The notes beneath the pieces were generated by a model that saw only the letters and a program-made list of their open reading frames with translations, had not been told where the DNA came from and did no database searches. A stretch of 64,000 nt of DNA, taken from Dasyornis broadbenti. Its lineage: Eukaryota > Chordata > Aves > Passeriformes > Dasyornithidae. Positions 1 to 14,500 of the stretch are shown in pieces (within the stretch, counting starts at the first letter, position 1; every line of letters begins with the position of its first letter). A program made the position numbers and the translations under genes. The stretch lies in assembly GCA_013397935.1 (NCBI GenBank), contig VZRN01004397.1, positions 903,009-967,008 of the forward strand, given 5' to 3'.

Positions 1-3000
1 GACTTGAGGAGGAAAAAGTCCAGAAAATGCTTCCTGGGAAGCTGGAAACTGCCAGTTAGGCAGGAGCTGGTAACACAGGGTATCAGCAGAAGATAGCACA
101 GCAGCACAATGGCTGTATAGTTTGGGATGTACAAACACAGTCTTTGGTCAGTGAAAGCCAGAGACAGCTCCTTTCCATATGGCTGTGATGAGTCACGGCA
201 GTAGCTGGGGTTCATATGGATAGCTGGAAACTTTGTTTATGAGGCAGTTAGTAACTAAATTCCTGGAGCAGAAAGGCTACATTAAGTGTTAGGGAAGGCC
301 TGCAGACTGATGAGGAAGACACAAACCACAGTGCCTTTGAAGAATAATTGTGTATGCACATGCACACCCACATGAAAACACAGATACATCTGTACCTGGG
401 AAGACAGACTCTTCACTTTTACACAAATGTGTTATATTACTGTTGGTTTTGTTTAGCCTTTTATACTGTGCTTCACACACCCTGTTTCAGGCATGTGTGA
501 AAGACAAAACCCCCACCAAAGTATACATGTTCATGGAACCTGCAGTTGTGTACTACAAATCATATGTGGTTTACGTATTCAGGGCCTCACAAGAGGGGTT
601 TTTTGTCAAGTTAAGGGCCCTGTTCACTTTGAAACCATGTTCTGTTTCAGAAGAGATGGGGTCTGATTCATTTTCCTCTGATGATGAGCCCACCTCACTT
701 TTTTTTGAGGATTTCCAGCCATGTGATACAGATGGAAATTTAAATCGTTGAGAATAGAGAACAGGAGACATATTTATCAACCAGTAAAACCCATCAAATG
801 CTAAGGTGATCCAGTATGTAGAACTAACCCAGCTCCCATTCTCCTCAAAGGACTCAGGGGCCTGCATGTAATTTCTGCTTGTCATTCAGAACTGTCAATG
901 ACAATTTGGTGTTCTGTTACAAGTGAAAATTACCTCACTGGTCTTGGAAAATACGGTGTAATGCCCTTTATTAAGAATGGAGAAATTTCCCTTGTACCTT
1001 TATATTTCATCTTCTAGACTCTTGTGTGAATAGGTTTTTTAGCTGGCAGAGAATGACTTGGGGCAGGGGCAAGAGCGGTGCACAAAGGAAATAAAAAGAG
1101 GAGCAAAGAAGTGGAATACATATAGCTAGGAGATTTCACAGCCATTGGAGAGAAGTAATTTCTGATTTGTTGTTCTTTTTTTAATTGCCTTCTAAGATCC
1201 TGAATTGGATCAAAAGCAAATAAACAGCCCTTTAATATCTCACCTTGTGTCTTAGTGCCCATTTTTGTTTTAAAGTCCTTTATGCTTATAGGTAAATACA
1301 TTAAAGACAAATGTTAACCCCTTCATAGAAATCCCACCGATTTTTTAAATAAAGAAATGTTTATTTAAGGCACAGTGAGAAAATTGTTTGGTTTGTTTAT
1401 TAGCTAGAAGAACAGGACTTATTCTAGAGAAATTCACATTGCTAACTTGCAGCATAACTAACAGAAAATTATTCTAGATATAAGTGCTTCAAAGCAGATT
1501 GAAAGTAGACAGTGTTTACATTAGGATAAAAGTCAAAAAACCTGCAACTATGACCAATGGTATTAATTTTAATATGATGCAGCAGATTTTTTCTTAGATA
1601 GATGCAGCTATTCCATCATATTTTAGCAGTAGTTTGCACAGAATAAATCCTCAGCCACCTGAGAGTCAAACCCTCCCTAATTAAATATGCTCTGCAATAT
1701 GCAGTGCATCACGTTAACCCCAGTTCTTGGTCTGAAACCCATCAGGCAGACTTAAAAATTAATAATAGCTGCCTGTTTAGCCTCTGTGCTGTGCTTAAAT
1801 GGATTTTGAGCCTGACATTTCAGCTGATGGACACTTTTCTGAACAGTAATAATGCTTGAGGAAACATTTATTTCCAGCTATTGCTCACCTTACCTACGTT
1901 TCATACTGTAGTTAACTTTTACTTATAAGGAAGATGATAGTAGGTCAAAAGGAATGAAAAAAAAAGACATGTAAAAGGCACACTGCTATAGTGGGGTTAA
2001 TACCTTCCATCATTCATCCTAATGAAAAAGTCTATTTATATCTCTTCCCTTCATTTTTTCATTTCTTTCTTTGTAGATCTATCAATCTCTATAAGCCCTT
2101 TTGAAGGAATAGAATATGTGAAATCTGTAATCATAAAAGCCTGTCACTATCCTGTTTGTGAATCATTTTCTCCTAAAAATGAACTCAGAAACTGGTTTCC
2201 ACCTTGTCAGAGTTACAGAGTTTTAATTCAGTGGAGTGTGGAGACTAGGCAAAACACATTGCCAAAATCATGTTTAAATTTCTAATTAGCTTCTGGACTC
2301 TTTTGAGAAACAGTTGATAGCACTATTAGTGCTTAATACTAGTTCATAAATGTGACACTAACACATGTCATAAGTGATAGTTCTGTACTTACTGGATTTT
2401 GTGGAGTGGAAATGGATTTGTAAACAAATTGCATAAGGAAATAACAGTGAAATCAGAGAGGAAGGTTTGCCACAAAACTACAATTGTGATTTCAACATTT
2501 TTGTAAAAATGAGGCTGAAATGCCAAAAGGGCAATCCAAGGAAACTTGGACCTCTTTTGTGCAAGAGCAAAAATAAAAGAAAAGGCTTCCATTTGCCCCT
2601 AAATTAAAATACAGGAACAAAATTAATTAAAAAAAAAAAAAAAAGATAGGGGTTCTTTTTTTTCTGTCCTCTATGCTAGTCATATTCAGAGCTCAACTGT
2701 ACTTTGACAGAACAGAGAGGAATATGCACTTGTTTTTACGAGTTACAAGTTTCCCCGCATTGTGGTACCACTATGACCCTCCATAGTCCATCATTAGAAA
2801 AATATTAAGTAAAGCAAGATACATTATTGCTTCCTCTGAAAAACTACTGCATTGCCTTATCTGACATATGGCATTACATTCATACACACCATTGAGCATC
2901 TGTTGTCAGTAATCAAACATGAGAGAAAGAATTTTTCATCACATTTAATTTAATATTTATAGTTACACAGTAGATCCAGCAGTGATAAATTTCTCATAAA

Positions 3001-5990
3001 TATGCCAATTTTTTTGCAAAGTGAATTAAGAGCTAGCTAGCAACAGCTAATATTATATGTATTTGATTACCTTTATGTATAAGTATCCAAGCTTCCCTAA
3101 GTAAGGAGTTTTTGGGAACCCACTACTAATATCTTTACATCAATTGCAATTGTCCATGTAGTTGAGTCTGTTTATTTTCTGAGAAGAGAATTTTTGTGAT
3201 AAAATGTTTAATATCAAGGATCACTAAGAAGGAGGATTCTGCACTACACTGCTGTTAGGCAATACAAGAATCAAACATCCCCAGGCAACAACTGTCCCAA
3301 ATTACCTCACTGAAAATGAGGACTCATGGAACTTAACGAACAGCAGCACAGGTCATCGCTGGGCTTTACTGCTCACTCACCTTTCAATCAATGACTTGAT
3401 ACACTGAAAACAAAATGTGTTGTTACTGACCAGTGGATGAATATGCTTGACACAGACTTTTAAAATGATAATAAGTTTTCTTGCTTGGCAGTGCACTATA
3501 GCTGCCAGGTTGACAGCATTCTCCTGGCTTTGGCATTTCTGGAAAATGGGAGTGACTATCAGTAATTTTGGAAGGCTTGAAAGCAGTTTGCGTCTTTCTG
3601 TTCATCTGGGCAAGAAAACCAAAACCCCAGAATTCTGATTCACCTGTTTTGAAAAAACAACAGAATCAGGTATTTTTGCCAGGTATACACATTGCTAGGC
3701 GTAGAACAGTAGTGGATTCATAACCAAATGTATTCTGCAATTCAACTGAACAGTTTTCTAAAAATAAACAAATGTGGCCTCCTGCAGAGATGAAGCGTAC
3801 AACATACCTGTCCTCAAACATGGTCTGTGACATCTGGAAAGCCAGGGAACCCAGCCAATGCTACAGGTGGTTCGGTAGTTCCTGCTGCTCCTTGCACTGA
3901 GGTGCTGCCCGCATTTCAGGGTGGCTCATTCCGTGTTGCAGCTGCTGTCAGCATCTTGTAGATGCCTACCATGAGCTGAAGGGAGGTTGTAGCGTGACCA
4001 GAAATGTCACCAGGCATGTTCAAGGGGTTTCCTCAGTTCAGCTGTGGCCCAGGACAACCCCACCAGACATTTAATGGAGACAGATGTCAAGTTGCAGTTT
4101 CTGTAGACTCTAGAGGTCTGTCCAGCTGGAGTTTGTTGATTAGATGCAGACTCACCTATTTACTGCTCTGCTTTACTACTACCTGACTCCACTTTCTCCT
4201 GTAGTGGAAATATAAAGGATAAGCCTTTCTTCTAACAACACTTCCTGGTCTAACAACATTATATGATCCTACAGTCCTGTTGGTGTCCTCTTATCATCAT
4301 TAGCCTTAGTGTATGAATTAATTGCAAATGCATGCTCATTCCTACACTAAACTAACACAGTGAATTCTAATCATTTAATGAAGGAAGAAATACAGCAGGG
4401 GCATTACACTATTTAAATTACCTCTACATATGCTTTCAATTTATTTTTGTTGTTTTTTTTTTTTTATGTTCATTTATCATACATTGCCTGAGAAAGCATT
4501 TGTTCTAGTTCCTATGGAAACATATGCATCGATATAATGCACACCACTAGAGGTAAAATCTTTAATATCTTTGAGGTGGTGTAAAATAAAAGCAATTAAA
4601 CAATATAAATGTTAATACTAGGAAAAAATCTTGATTCTAGATAGGTTATTGGCAAATAAATTGCAGCAAAGGCTTGATCCCCCTTCCTTTTTTCCTGCTT
4701 AAAAACTATGGATTAATAATCTGTCACAGGAAAGCAACTCTAAAAATATATATATACCTATGCAACTGTCTGCTTTTACATTCTCCTAGCAAAATGTACA
4801 AAATAGTCTTCATTTCCAGTTGTATTCTCCATTGACTGTTATGGAATACTGTTCTAGCTAAGAGTTGTCTTTAAATAATAGATGGTGCACAGTGCATGGA
4901 AAGGGAAGTCTTAGCTGTGGAATATTTCTAGCAGCAGCAGAAGTTACCTGCTGTAAAGTACCATATGTTTTGTGTGGAATGCAACATGTAACAGTGCAGA
5001 CAAAGTATGAGAAAATGACATCATCTAAATGACCTGTAAACTAATTCCAGTTTTTCAGTGGTAGAACATAGCTTACTCTAAGGTGTGGATCAAATAATTT
5101 GGAAAAGAAAATCCCCCTTGAGTTTTTAAACCACTTCAGTAGAATATTTCAGTCTGTCTTCACTGAAGAATTCATTTCATAATGTGGGGCTACCTTGAAT
5201 AGGTATGGAGATAATAGTCAAGACACCATTTCCATGCAAGCCAGCAGGTCATTGATTTTTCTCTAAGGAAGGGGATAAATCACTCCAATGCTAAGTGTTC
5301 CACCAGTGCATTCCCACAATTCCTCCCTTAAGCACAAGTCAGAAAGTTCTTCCTGAAATTCAGTAGAGGAAAATCACCTAAATCACTTTAGCAAAAAAAC
5401 CATTATTGGATGTTCCCCAGAATATTAGTAGCTCATAGGAGTAGTGATGAACACACAGTACAGCTTTGAAATGTTCTTGTGTGGGTGAGGAAATCCCAAG
5501 TGCCCAAATCCAGCTGTATCTGGCACTACAGACAGCTCTGTGGGTGAGGCATATTTTCCTCTGCTTCATACATTGAAATGGTACTTGGTCATTTTGATCA
5601 AGTTGGAGTTCTCCATTCATTCTTTTTTGTACAAAGTAGAGGAAGAGTTTAGAAGAGCAAAATTTAATATTTTTTCAAGATCTCTGTTATACCAATGAAT
5701 TGTGTGAGCATTCAGCTGCCAAAAGGTACAAAGCTGTAGTCACTAGCTTCCATCCACAATTTTATATTCTGACTGTAGAAATATGCATTTATATTACATA
5801 TAGTGATTTAAATGAGACTTCAGGAGCACAGGTAAAGTATTTATAAATATCTGTATGGAAAGCAAAATAGATTTTACATACTATTTTCAGAAAGTACTAA
5901 CAAAGTTTTCTGAACAGAGAAATGTGTCAGAACAGTATTATATCATCATGAGACAATTTTACCTGTTTTGATAAATATGTACATGTATAC
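1..5990. other. AT-rich non-coding DNA, probably NKAIN3 intron
   Basis: No exon with credible splice sites and family similarity was recognised here. The longest open frame (350-751, 133 codons) has no recognisable domain. Poly(A) of about 17 bases occurs near 2628-2644 and a short TA run near 4745. Placement inside an NKAIN3 intron is inferred from the downstream NKAIN3 exons on the + strand; NKAIN genes have very long introns. Confidence 0.5.
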
Positions 5991-6568
5991 AAGAAGGCCA
6001 GTGATGTCCTGGGGTGCATTGGGAAGAGCATTGCCAGCAGCTCAAGGGAGGTGATCCAGCTCCTCTACTCAGCCCTGGAGTGCTGTGTGAGTTCTGGGTG
6101 CCTCAGGTCAAGAAAGGAAAGGCACTTCTGGGGAGGGTCTAGCAGAGGGTTACAAAGATCATTAGGGAACTGGAGCATCTCTCTTAGGAGGAAAGGCTGA
6201 GGGAGCTGGGCCTCTTCAGTCTGGAGAAGAGATGAATGAGAGGAGAACTTATCAATGCATACAGCTATCTTGAGGGCAGGTGTCAAGAGGATGGGGCCAG
6301 ACTCTTCTCGGTGGTGCCCAGGGGCAGGACGAGGGGTGGTGGGTACAAACTCAAACACAGGCAGTTCCATCGGAGTATGAGGAAAAAAGTCTTTACTTTA
6401 AGGGAGGAAGGGCACTGGAACAGGCTGCCCGGAGAGTCTCTGGAGTCTCTTTTTCTACAGATATTCACCAATAGCAACCTGCTGTAGGTGAACCTGCTTT
6501 AGCATGGGGTTGGACTACATGATATTCAGAAGTCACTTCCAACCCCAACAAGTCTGTGATTTTGTGAT
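5991..6568 (+). mobile_element. CR1 LINE fragment, 3' end
   Basis: The sequence reads like the 3' part of an avian CR1 retrotransposon: near the start it carries the 'gatgtcctggggtgcatt' type motif, then the block around 'gaaaggctgagggagctggg', and it ends in 'cttccaacccc' followed by the short terminal repeat 'tctgtgattttgtgat'. It is truncated at the 5' end, as most CR1 copies are. Open frames inside it are broken pieces and not host genes. Confidence 0.9.
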
Positions 6569-8423
6569 GGAAGCTAATTATCTTCAAGTAGGAATACACT
6601 TAAAATCATGTAGTTTTCCTTAAAACGCATACCCTCCCTTAAGATTTTTTGGTTTACTACCATAATAAATAATATTCTTATTAGAATGGAATTATAATTC
6701 TGATTTTAGTGGTTATATCATTTAATGAGAATTCCTCAATATTTCTCAGATCCATGCATTGCTTCCCTGCTCCCAAATACTCAGTATGACCTTTTTTTTT
6801 TAACTAACTCATTTGATTCTAGTTTCTACTAACCTAACTTAATATTGATTTTGTTTTAGTCTCCACCTTCCACCTCCTTGGCCTTTCTGTTTAAATTAAA
6901 TCTGTTTTTAAACGGATGCCATCCCAATCCCCAGTTGCCAGCACCTTAGCCTTTTCACTTAAATTGCATCTATTGTTAAATCAATCTTACTCCAGCACCC
7001 AGCGTTGCTCTCTTGAGCTTTCCACTCAACATCACACACAGGCCTAAGTGGTGCCCATTCCTGTCTGTACCTTTCATCCAGCTGCTCCATTAAAATGAAA
7101 CCACTTTACAAATCCATTTTCCACTTCCAGTAGCAATGCTCTTACTTCTTCATTTCTGAATGGCAGCAGCCTTGTGTCTGTTTTAGTCTGTGGAGATTAA
7201 AAAGAAACTTTTCAGACTCCTACTCTTCTGTGTAAATGCCAATCTCTCCCAAATCTTAAGTGTAATGCAAATGGGTTATCCTAATTTCTGGGTCTCAGTT
7301 TAAGTAACATCCATTCCATTGTTACTGCTGCCTGAGTGCTAATTTCCCAGTCAGCAAATCATGCCTAAGAGCTCTGTCTTGTAATAACTGCTGCCGTTGT
7401 TGTGGGAAGCATAAGCCTGGAGTGAACGATGTGTCCCTGTAATGAAGGGATGTGCTGAGCCAAGGAGGGCACAGGATTAGTCAGGCTCTAGTCTGGGCTG
7501 TAAATTGTCTTCATGATATGCTGATAAGGAATATGGGAATTCAGTGAACAATGAACAGTTGCAGTTGAGACAACTATACCCACAGCTTCCCTGATATGAT
7601 GCATAACTCAACCTGTTGGACAGACCCAACAGAACCGTAGATGAATTAGCAATTTAGGTGGCCAGAGTTCTCAGGGCCTTTTCCTTTATGCCCATGCCTG
7701 GCCTGCGAGAGAGGTGCTGAGGTTTCATCTCAGAAAAAAGTGAAGTCTTCCCTTCTTCTTTGTAGATAATAGCCTCAAAAATTAAAATAGACCCATGCAG
7801 ATCAGCTGAGCTGAGAGACTGTCACTGATTTTTCCTGAAGAGAAGGTTTATTCACAATTATAATAGCAGTAAGCTTTGAAATACAGCAGTAAAAAAGCCA
7901 AAGCTGCTTATTTCTTGTTTTAAGGGAGTATCCATGACAAAAATCATACGAGTCCCTTTTTATGTAATGGGTTCCAGTGTATGTAAACATACATTATAGC
8001 CTTAGAGGATATTCAAACTACTTTGTAAAGCAGGTACCATAAATTCAAAAAGAGATGGCTAACCAGCACAAGTCAGTGAAGTACATTGAACCAAGCCATA
8101 AATTTCAGGTCATAGTCAGATAAATGTTGAAGATAATATTGTTTGGTAATAGATACTTTCTCAAAATATGGTACAATTAAACAACCTGAATAAGAATTAA
8201 CTATCCACCATTTTACCCATCTTTGAAAAACTCAGCTCTGAATCTCGTAAATCTAAAGGCAGCATCTTCCACCAAGAAAAGTCGTCGGGGGTTTTTGGAA
8301 AAGAAAGGGATAATTAATGATTACTGATAAAATCAAAGCAAGAGAAAGACCCTTGCAAATAAAGCATCACAATGATTTTTTAGAAGAACCACAGTCAAAG
8401 AACAAGAAAAAGGAGAAGTTACA
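6569..8423. other. Non-coding intronic DNA, nothing recognised
   Basis: AT-rich sequence without a recognisable exon, RNA gene or repeat. It is probably part of the long NKAIN3 intron. Confidence 0.45.
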
Positions 8424-8552
8424 AAGTCACTTGGTCAGAGCATGATGCTAATAAACACCAAGGTTGTAGGTTCAATCCCTGTATAGGTCAGTAACCTAAG
8501 AGTAGGACCCAATGATTCCTGTGGGTCCCTTCTAACCTAGAATATTGTGATT
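8424..8552 (+). mobile_element. tRNA-Ile-derived SINE with CR1-like tail (TguSINE1-like)
   Basis: The head is tRNA-like: an A-box region around 'ttggtcagagcatga', an anticodon-loop-like 'ctaataa' (AAT, isoleucine) and a B box 'ggttcaatccc' at 8469-8479. The tail, with 'gtgggtcccttctaacctag' and a terminal 'aatattgtgatt', resembles a CR1 3' end, which would let the element use CR1 enzymes. This head-and-tail structure matches the songbird TguSINE1 family as I remember it. The acceptor stem has decayed, so it is an old SINE and not a working tRNA gene. It is the best clue that the host is a passerine. Confidence 0.82.
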
Positions 8553-11500
8553 AAAATATTGAAAACTAATTTAGGTGATTGTTTGCTAAACACTTCTTTA
8601 CCATGTGAAATTCTTACCTCTTCTTTAGTTCTCTTTACTGTGTTTCTGATGTCATCACAAGTTCAACCTTTCATAAAGTAACCTTTTAAAATTCCTTCTG
8701 TTTTAAACTTTGACTTGTTGTCTATATGTTGTGCTTTTTAGATTTTCTAGTTGAACTATTTCAACAGCCTTAATGGTTTCAGTATATAAGCAAGATTTAT
8801 AGCAAGAGGTGTTGTCTTAATAAATCAGGCGATATAGCTGTTATGGTTTTCCAGCTGGGCCAGTTGGTCAAATAAGATATATTGCCTGTTCCTAGAAAAG
8901 CTGTTTTTCAAAAAGGCTACATTATATTTATTGCATTTAGTCTTTATTGCTGATATGCTTTATTAGCTCTGTATCATAACAACACTTTCTCTTACCAGTG
9001 CTCTGTGATTTGGGTCATAGCTGGACTCACTTTAAACTTCCTTTTACTTTCTTTTGCTTTGAATTAGTAAATATACAGTTGGTTTTGTTAGCAGAAATTT
9101 AATCTCAGTTCATCTGTGTTTTTCACAATATCACAGATTAGAAACAGCATAATTAAGTGATACTATGTGACTCTCACCATTTATATGACGGCTCTTATTC
9201 CTTGGCATTGATTTCTACTCATTCTCTTTTCTTCCTTAATCATCACAATGTATTATTTTGGAGGACTGAAATTTGAGAGATACAAGGTTTTCATTAAAAT
9301 GTATTTTTAGTGCATCTTTCTTCAGGGAGAGGTTTTTTTTTGGATGAGGGTAGTATTGCATTATCTTTCTTTTTCATTAGCAGATTGATTCACTGGTGGC
9401 TTCAAAGTGAGTATTAATCCTGTTACACACTCTACTCCAGACATTCATCTTTCTCCTAATATGAAATGATACCACTTTCTAACAATGAGAAAACCATTTT
9501 CCTAGCCATCATGTTTGCTAACACATGTGATATTTCTTTTTTTCACTCCATCTTATATGAGAAGACCACTGGTTATTGTAAGCTCCCATTTTATAATACT
9601 CTACATTCTTAGCTCTAATTTCAAAGTTGAGAAAGTAGTCATTTTATGTTTTGGGTTGTTAAGGAGCTGAGTTGGTGACAGAGATGGTAATATCAAAAGC
9701 AATATTAAGAGATGAGAAAGTTGACTTGAATGCTAAGACAGAGTAGGAAAAAAAGCAATAAAAACATGAAGAGCAATAGATTTCCTCCTTTGCAGAGAAA
9801 CCACTCACAGAGACTCATGGATGCACTTGGATGTGATTAAGTAGTAAATTTAGCAGATATATCTGCAATGGCTCTGGATGCTGGATGCTCATATATTCTG
9901 GGGTAGACGGAGGGTGCCATAGAAGAACTTGATTTTACTGCATTTACTGGGGCTTAAAAAGGCTCACATGATACTGATAAACAAAATACTGTTTTGCTGG
10001 CTTCCTCATCTTGAAAACCTAAAACCAAGAACAAGCAGAAGATTGGAGGTTGTTGATTTGTGCTCCTTCACTGAGATAAAAAATTGAGAGGAAGATATTG
10101 AGAACCTGGAGATCACTGATGGGATTTATCCACTTCTGTTTCCTATCTGTAGACTTTGATCCAGAGAAGGCACAGTAGGACCACAGGCTTTTGCTGGGAG
10201 GGATTTTCTGGTGGGATGAGGAGAGGAGGGTTCCATCAATGCTGGATGCAGCATGGCCTGCTTAGCAGAGAAAAAAACTAGTTTGGATCTAAAGGCACTA
10301 AAACCTTGGGAGATTTGTGGTAGAAAACTTAGGGGTCTGCCACTTCAAGGATTGAAGCAGACCACCCCTAAGCAAGGTGTAGCTGTGAGTGCAGTGTAAT
10401 TGCAGGGCAGGGAATGGATACAATGCCCCACTGAAGGAGAAAATGTCATGTGCTGAAGCAGGATTTCTACACAGAATGTCACTCGTGGGTTCATGAGGGC
10501 AAAGGCAGGATGATAAATGAGAAGGAGGATGAGGAAATAGAAATGGCCTCATCTGAAATGGAAGAATATGTTAAAGAGTGTTAATGGGTTTGATGTCATA
10601 AAGTGGAAAATAGCATCAGATCAGTATTTTGAAAAAGCTGATACCTGACCACTCAGGCTGCTGGAGAACAAGTTTTAGCATCTGTAGAAAGTTCAAAATA
10701 TCAAGTCTTTTGAGGTAAAGATGGCAATTCTGTACCTGGATCCCAGCAAAGTCAGCTACTAATGAAGGAAAGGCCAGGGGAGAAGGAGACTTCCCTGACT
10801 GATAGCAAACGACATTAACAGGCAGACATGTTAAGCAGATTTTAAAGCAAATAAAAGAGATTTATAAAGGAAAGAAAAAACGCAATATGGGCTGAATGTG
10901 ACAGAGCTTTAGTCAGCCAGAACTTTGAAGTGGATGTGCGTGGTTCCCTTTACAGAAAGCTTACCAAAAAATACCGCAACACAAAACTCTTAAAAGACAG
11001 AGTTAATTACATTATAAACTAACACGCTTTTAAAATGGAAAACTCAAAGTTACTGGATCATACAGAACAAAAATGAGAGGCTTACAGCATTTCCTCCATT
11101 GTTTTCTGAGTCTATGCAGTTGGAAAAGCATTTGAGTCTCAGCCAAGTCTCTGGCTTCTTGATTTGCAGGATATTCTGCTTGGCCTCCCAAGTTCTTTTT
11201 CCTATCATCTCTAAGGCCTGCCTGGTTTGCTGCAGTGTTTCCCCACTGCAGGCTTTGCTTGAGGAGTGCATTGGCAGCTCCTTCCCTCTCTGGCCTGCAT
11301 CCTGCCCTGTGCCATGAACACACACACTCTCCTGAACATCCTTGGCTCACTTCACTTTTCATAAGACAAGTAAAGATACAAACACATGAAGCAAATATCA
11401 TGTCATAGAGGATGATAGTAGCAAATTTCAGAAGCAGTCTTTCATCCCTAGGAAGGTGGGAAGCTGGGAAAAATCCAGAAACACTCAGTGATGAGAAGAA

Positions 11501-14500
11501 TCCCTCCTGTCCTGTAACCTACTTTTTAAAAATAAAATTAATGTTCAGTTGTGAATGGATGATGTGAACTTTCTTCAATACATAGAAATCCTTTCCTCCA
11601 AATGTCACACGTGTTCTAATATGTCATGTATTTGATCTTGCAAATACTTTTCTCCAGGAATTTTATCTTTAATTATTCATTAGGGTTGAATAGGGTCAGC
11701 ATTAATTTTAAAAATAGGGAACATTAATTTCACATACTAAAATATCAGTAATTTGTAGTTAAGGTTAAAAAAAGCAGTTGTGATATTCTTGGGTATAACT
11801 GCTCGGTATAACCAGGCAGTTATAAATATTTAATTGTTGCCTCAAAAATAAATAATTGTATCATACTGGCAAATAACTGAAGCCTAAAGAAATTCCATGG
11901 ATACAAAGAACAACAGGCCAGGGACAGAGCCCTGTGGGACTCAACTGATAGGGAAAAAAAAAAAAACAAACCAAAACAAACAAACAAAAAAAAAACCAAA
12001 AAAAAACCCTAACAACTTGAAAGAGCAAAACACCTAACCTGTAACCTAGAAATGAACTGTAGGTGGAATAGATCAATTCCAATTGGTCTGAGCATCCGCA
12101 CTGAACATTTTTGAAAGAACGCTGTAGTTTATGGCATCAAATCAGCAGTAATATAAAGGCACACTAATACATCACATGTATTCCTGAATCAGAAGATCAA
12201 AAAAAGATCAAAGCTTAACTTCAAAAAGCAGATTCAGAGTTCTGTCTCTTTTGAAGTCAACTTGGACACATTTATTGTGAAGATCACATGTCTGGAGGTG
12301 TGACTAAGCTGTAACAGCCTTCTGTAGAATAGTCTTGGGACTATTTAAGCTGCAATTTTAGTGGATAGACTGGATATGTGTTAAGAGAACTCAATGGCAT
12401 CTTTGTCTCTTAGTACTGTGTGAATGTAATTGATAGATGTAGTTTCTGGGCATTAAATGTCTTGTATGCATGGTTTATTTTTCCTTTGCATGTTTAATTT
12501 GTACATAGGCAGTATAGTAACTTCAAGAGAAAGAGGGAATCACAGAGCATTCTGCACCAAAAGGGAGTTGATTAAAAAGGATGCCAGAAAGGGGAAAATC
12601 AGTAATTAGTGAGAATTAATTTTTACCAATTTCACATCTCTAATTTTCTCACTATATTAAAAATTATCCATGAAGTTTTAATTAGAATTGTTTGCAATTT
12701 ACTTTGGTCATATGCAGAAAGAAAACTGCCTTTCACTGCATTTGAAATCTCATACTAGAACTAGCAATAGTACCTTTAACTATAAGCCTCAGAAAAAAAC
12801 CCAGCTTTATTTATTTGAAATGTTTTTGAATACAACTTCCATCTATTAGTATTCTCATTAAGATATTAGTATTTTCATTAAAATGAGGATCAGAAAAATA
12901 GTGACCTATATAGGAAGAAAATGTATCATCAGACATACTTAGTTTGACTTGCATGGCTAAAGAATAACCTAAGTCATAGCCAGCTCTGCTGAGAAGTATG
13001 GGATGGTTGATGCCCAAGCTGATAAGTATTTAGAGGGAGTACAATATAACATTTTAAACCAAAATGGAGATCTACTTCTCATCAACTTCAACTTTGCATA
13101 AGAGTTGGCAGATAGCACAATGTCAAGAAAAACTGATTTTTCTAAAGCCTAAAGGAAAAAATTTATACATACCTGCAGCTTAAAGTATTTTTTTTCTGAT
13201 AGTAAACTTGTGATAAGTATTTTCCTATAGGCCGTATGTGTGATAACCGTACTTTTCTAGGGACTTTTACCATGTAGTGGCCAGGAGTCCTTAATGACTT
13301 GAAATTGACTGGAAAATACTTCATTTTAGAGAGAATAAACCCCAAAACACCATAATCAGACAGCCTGTCACTTAGTTTCAGTAATGGGATGGTATGGCTG
13401 TAAATAACTTTCAAAGGCACGACACAGCGAAGATTTTTGAAAGATACTTTCAGATTTGCAGTGATTGGAGAGGTCTGGGTTAAGAAGATTTGAGCACTTT
13501 TCACTTCCTAACATCTTAGATCTTCTTCATACTTCCTTCATCTTACTGGGCAGTCATGTCTTGGAGAATAAATGCTATTGATATCTTGGATGTCACATCA
13601 CCAATAAAATGAAGAGAGAGTTCAGTAGCAGATGTCACAGATAAAATTTCCATGCCAGTGCTCTTTCTAAGGCACTTGTGAGAGGATGCTTCTTTCAGTG
13701 CAGTCCTGCAGAGAAGTGTGGTACTTACATGTTACAAGGGGTATGGCAGTTTTTAAAATTATGATCTATCCCACTGGGGAAGACTAAGAAGAAAATCTGG
13801 TGCAAATATCTTAATAATTACTGCAGAACATTGAAATATTCGCCTTTTAGCTTCCAGTAATAAAAGTTTAAGTAAAAGGTTATCTCTTAGTAATTTTATA
13901 CCACTTTATCCTGTTTTAACCTGATTACCATCTGCCAGTACTTTATGGAGACAGAGCAGCAATCAAAGTGCCACAAATGATTACTGATGTCTCTTCTTCT
14001 CCCCTTTTTAATTGTCTTGCACACATTTTCCCTCCTTTAGTCCTCTACATAAATGAGAAGCTATTCCTGTGATCCTGCAACGGAATGTGTGATTCTTCTG
14101 CTACATGACTTGAGGCTTAGGTGCTCAGCCTTAGGATGAAGAGGGGGAAATGGGTAGTACTGGCTCCAGGCAGAGAGCTGGGTCAGTCTGGCTGGTGCAG
14201 TGAAGGGTGTGAGGGCAGTGGATCTCTTGAAGGTGGAAGGCACCTGAAAAAGTAGACACCCTAGGAAAAAAACATGCTTCTCTGGAAAGTTTATGTAAAC
14301 TACAACTGCAAACACTGGAAAGTCCAAAGTTTGGACTTTATGCATGTAGCACTGACTAATCATCAATCCCTCAGGTTTGCTTCCTCTTTCTTATTTATTT
14401 TGGATCCCTTTCTGCTAGTTACACCCTCCTCAGCTGCATACTTTTTCTTAATGAATGTAGTTGCATTGATATATTGCAATTCAAAAAAATCTCAATACAA

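Noticed and set aside
350..751. 133-codon open frame on the + strand near the left edge
   Set aside because: No recognisable domain, no splice or promoter support, and low-complexity acidic end; consistent with chance in intron DNA.
6065..6487. Several open frames on both strands at 6.0-6.5 kb
   Set aside because: They fall inside a CR1 3' fragment and are not host genes.
8424..8500. Possible functional tRNA-Ile gene
   Set aside because: The acceptor stem is decayed and a CR1-like tail follows, so it is a SINE.
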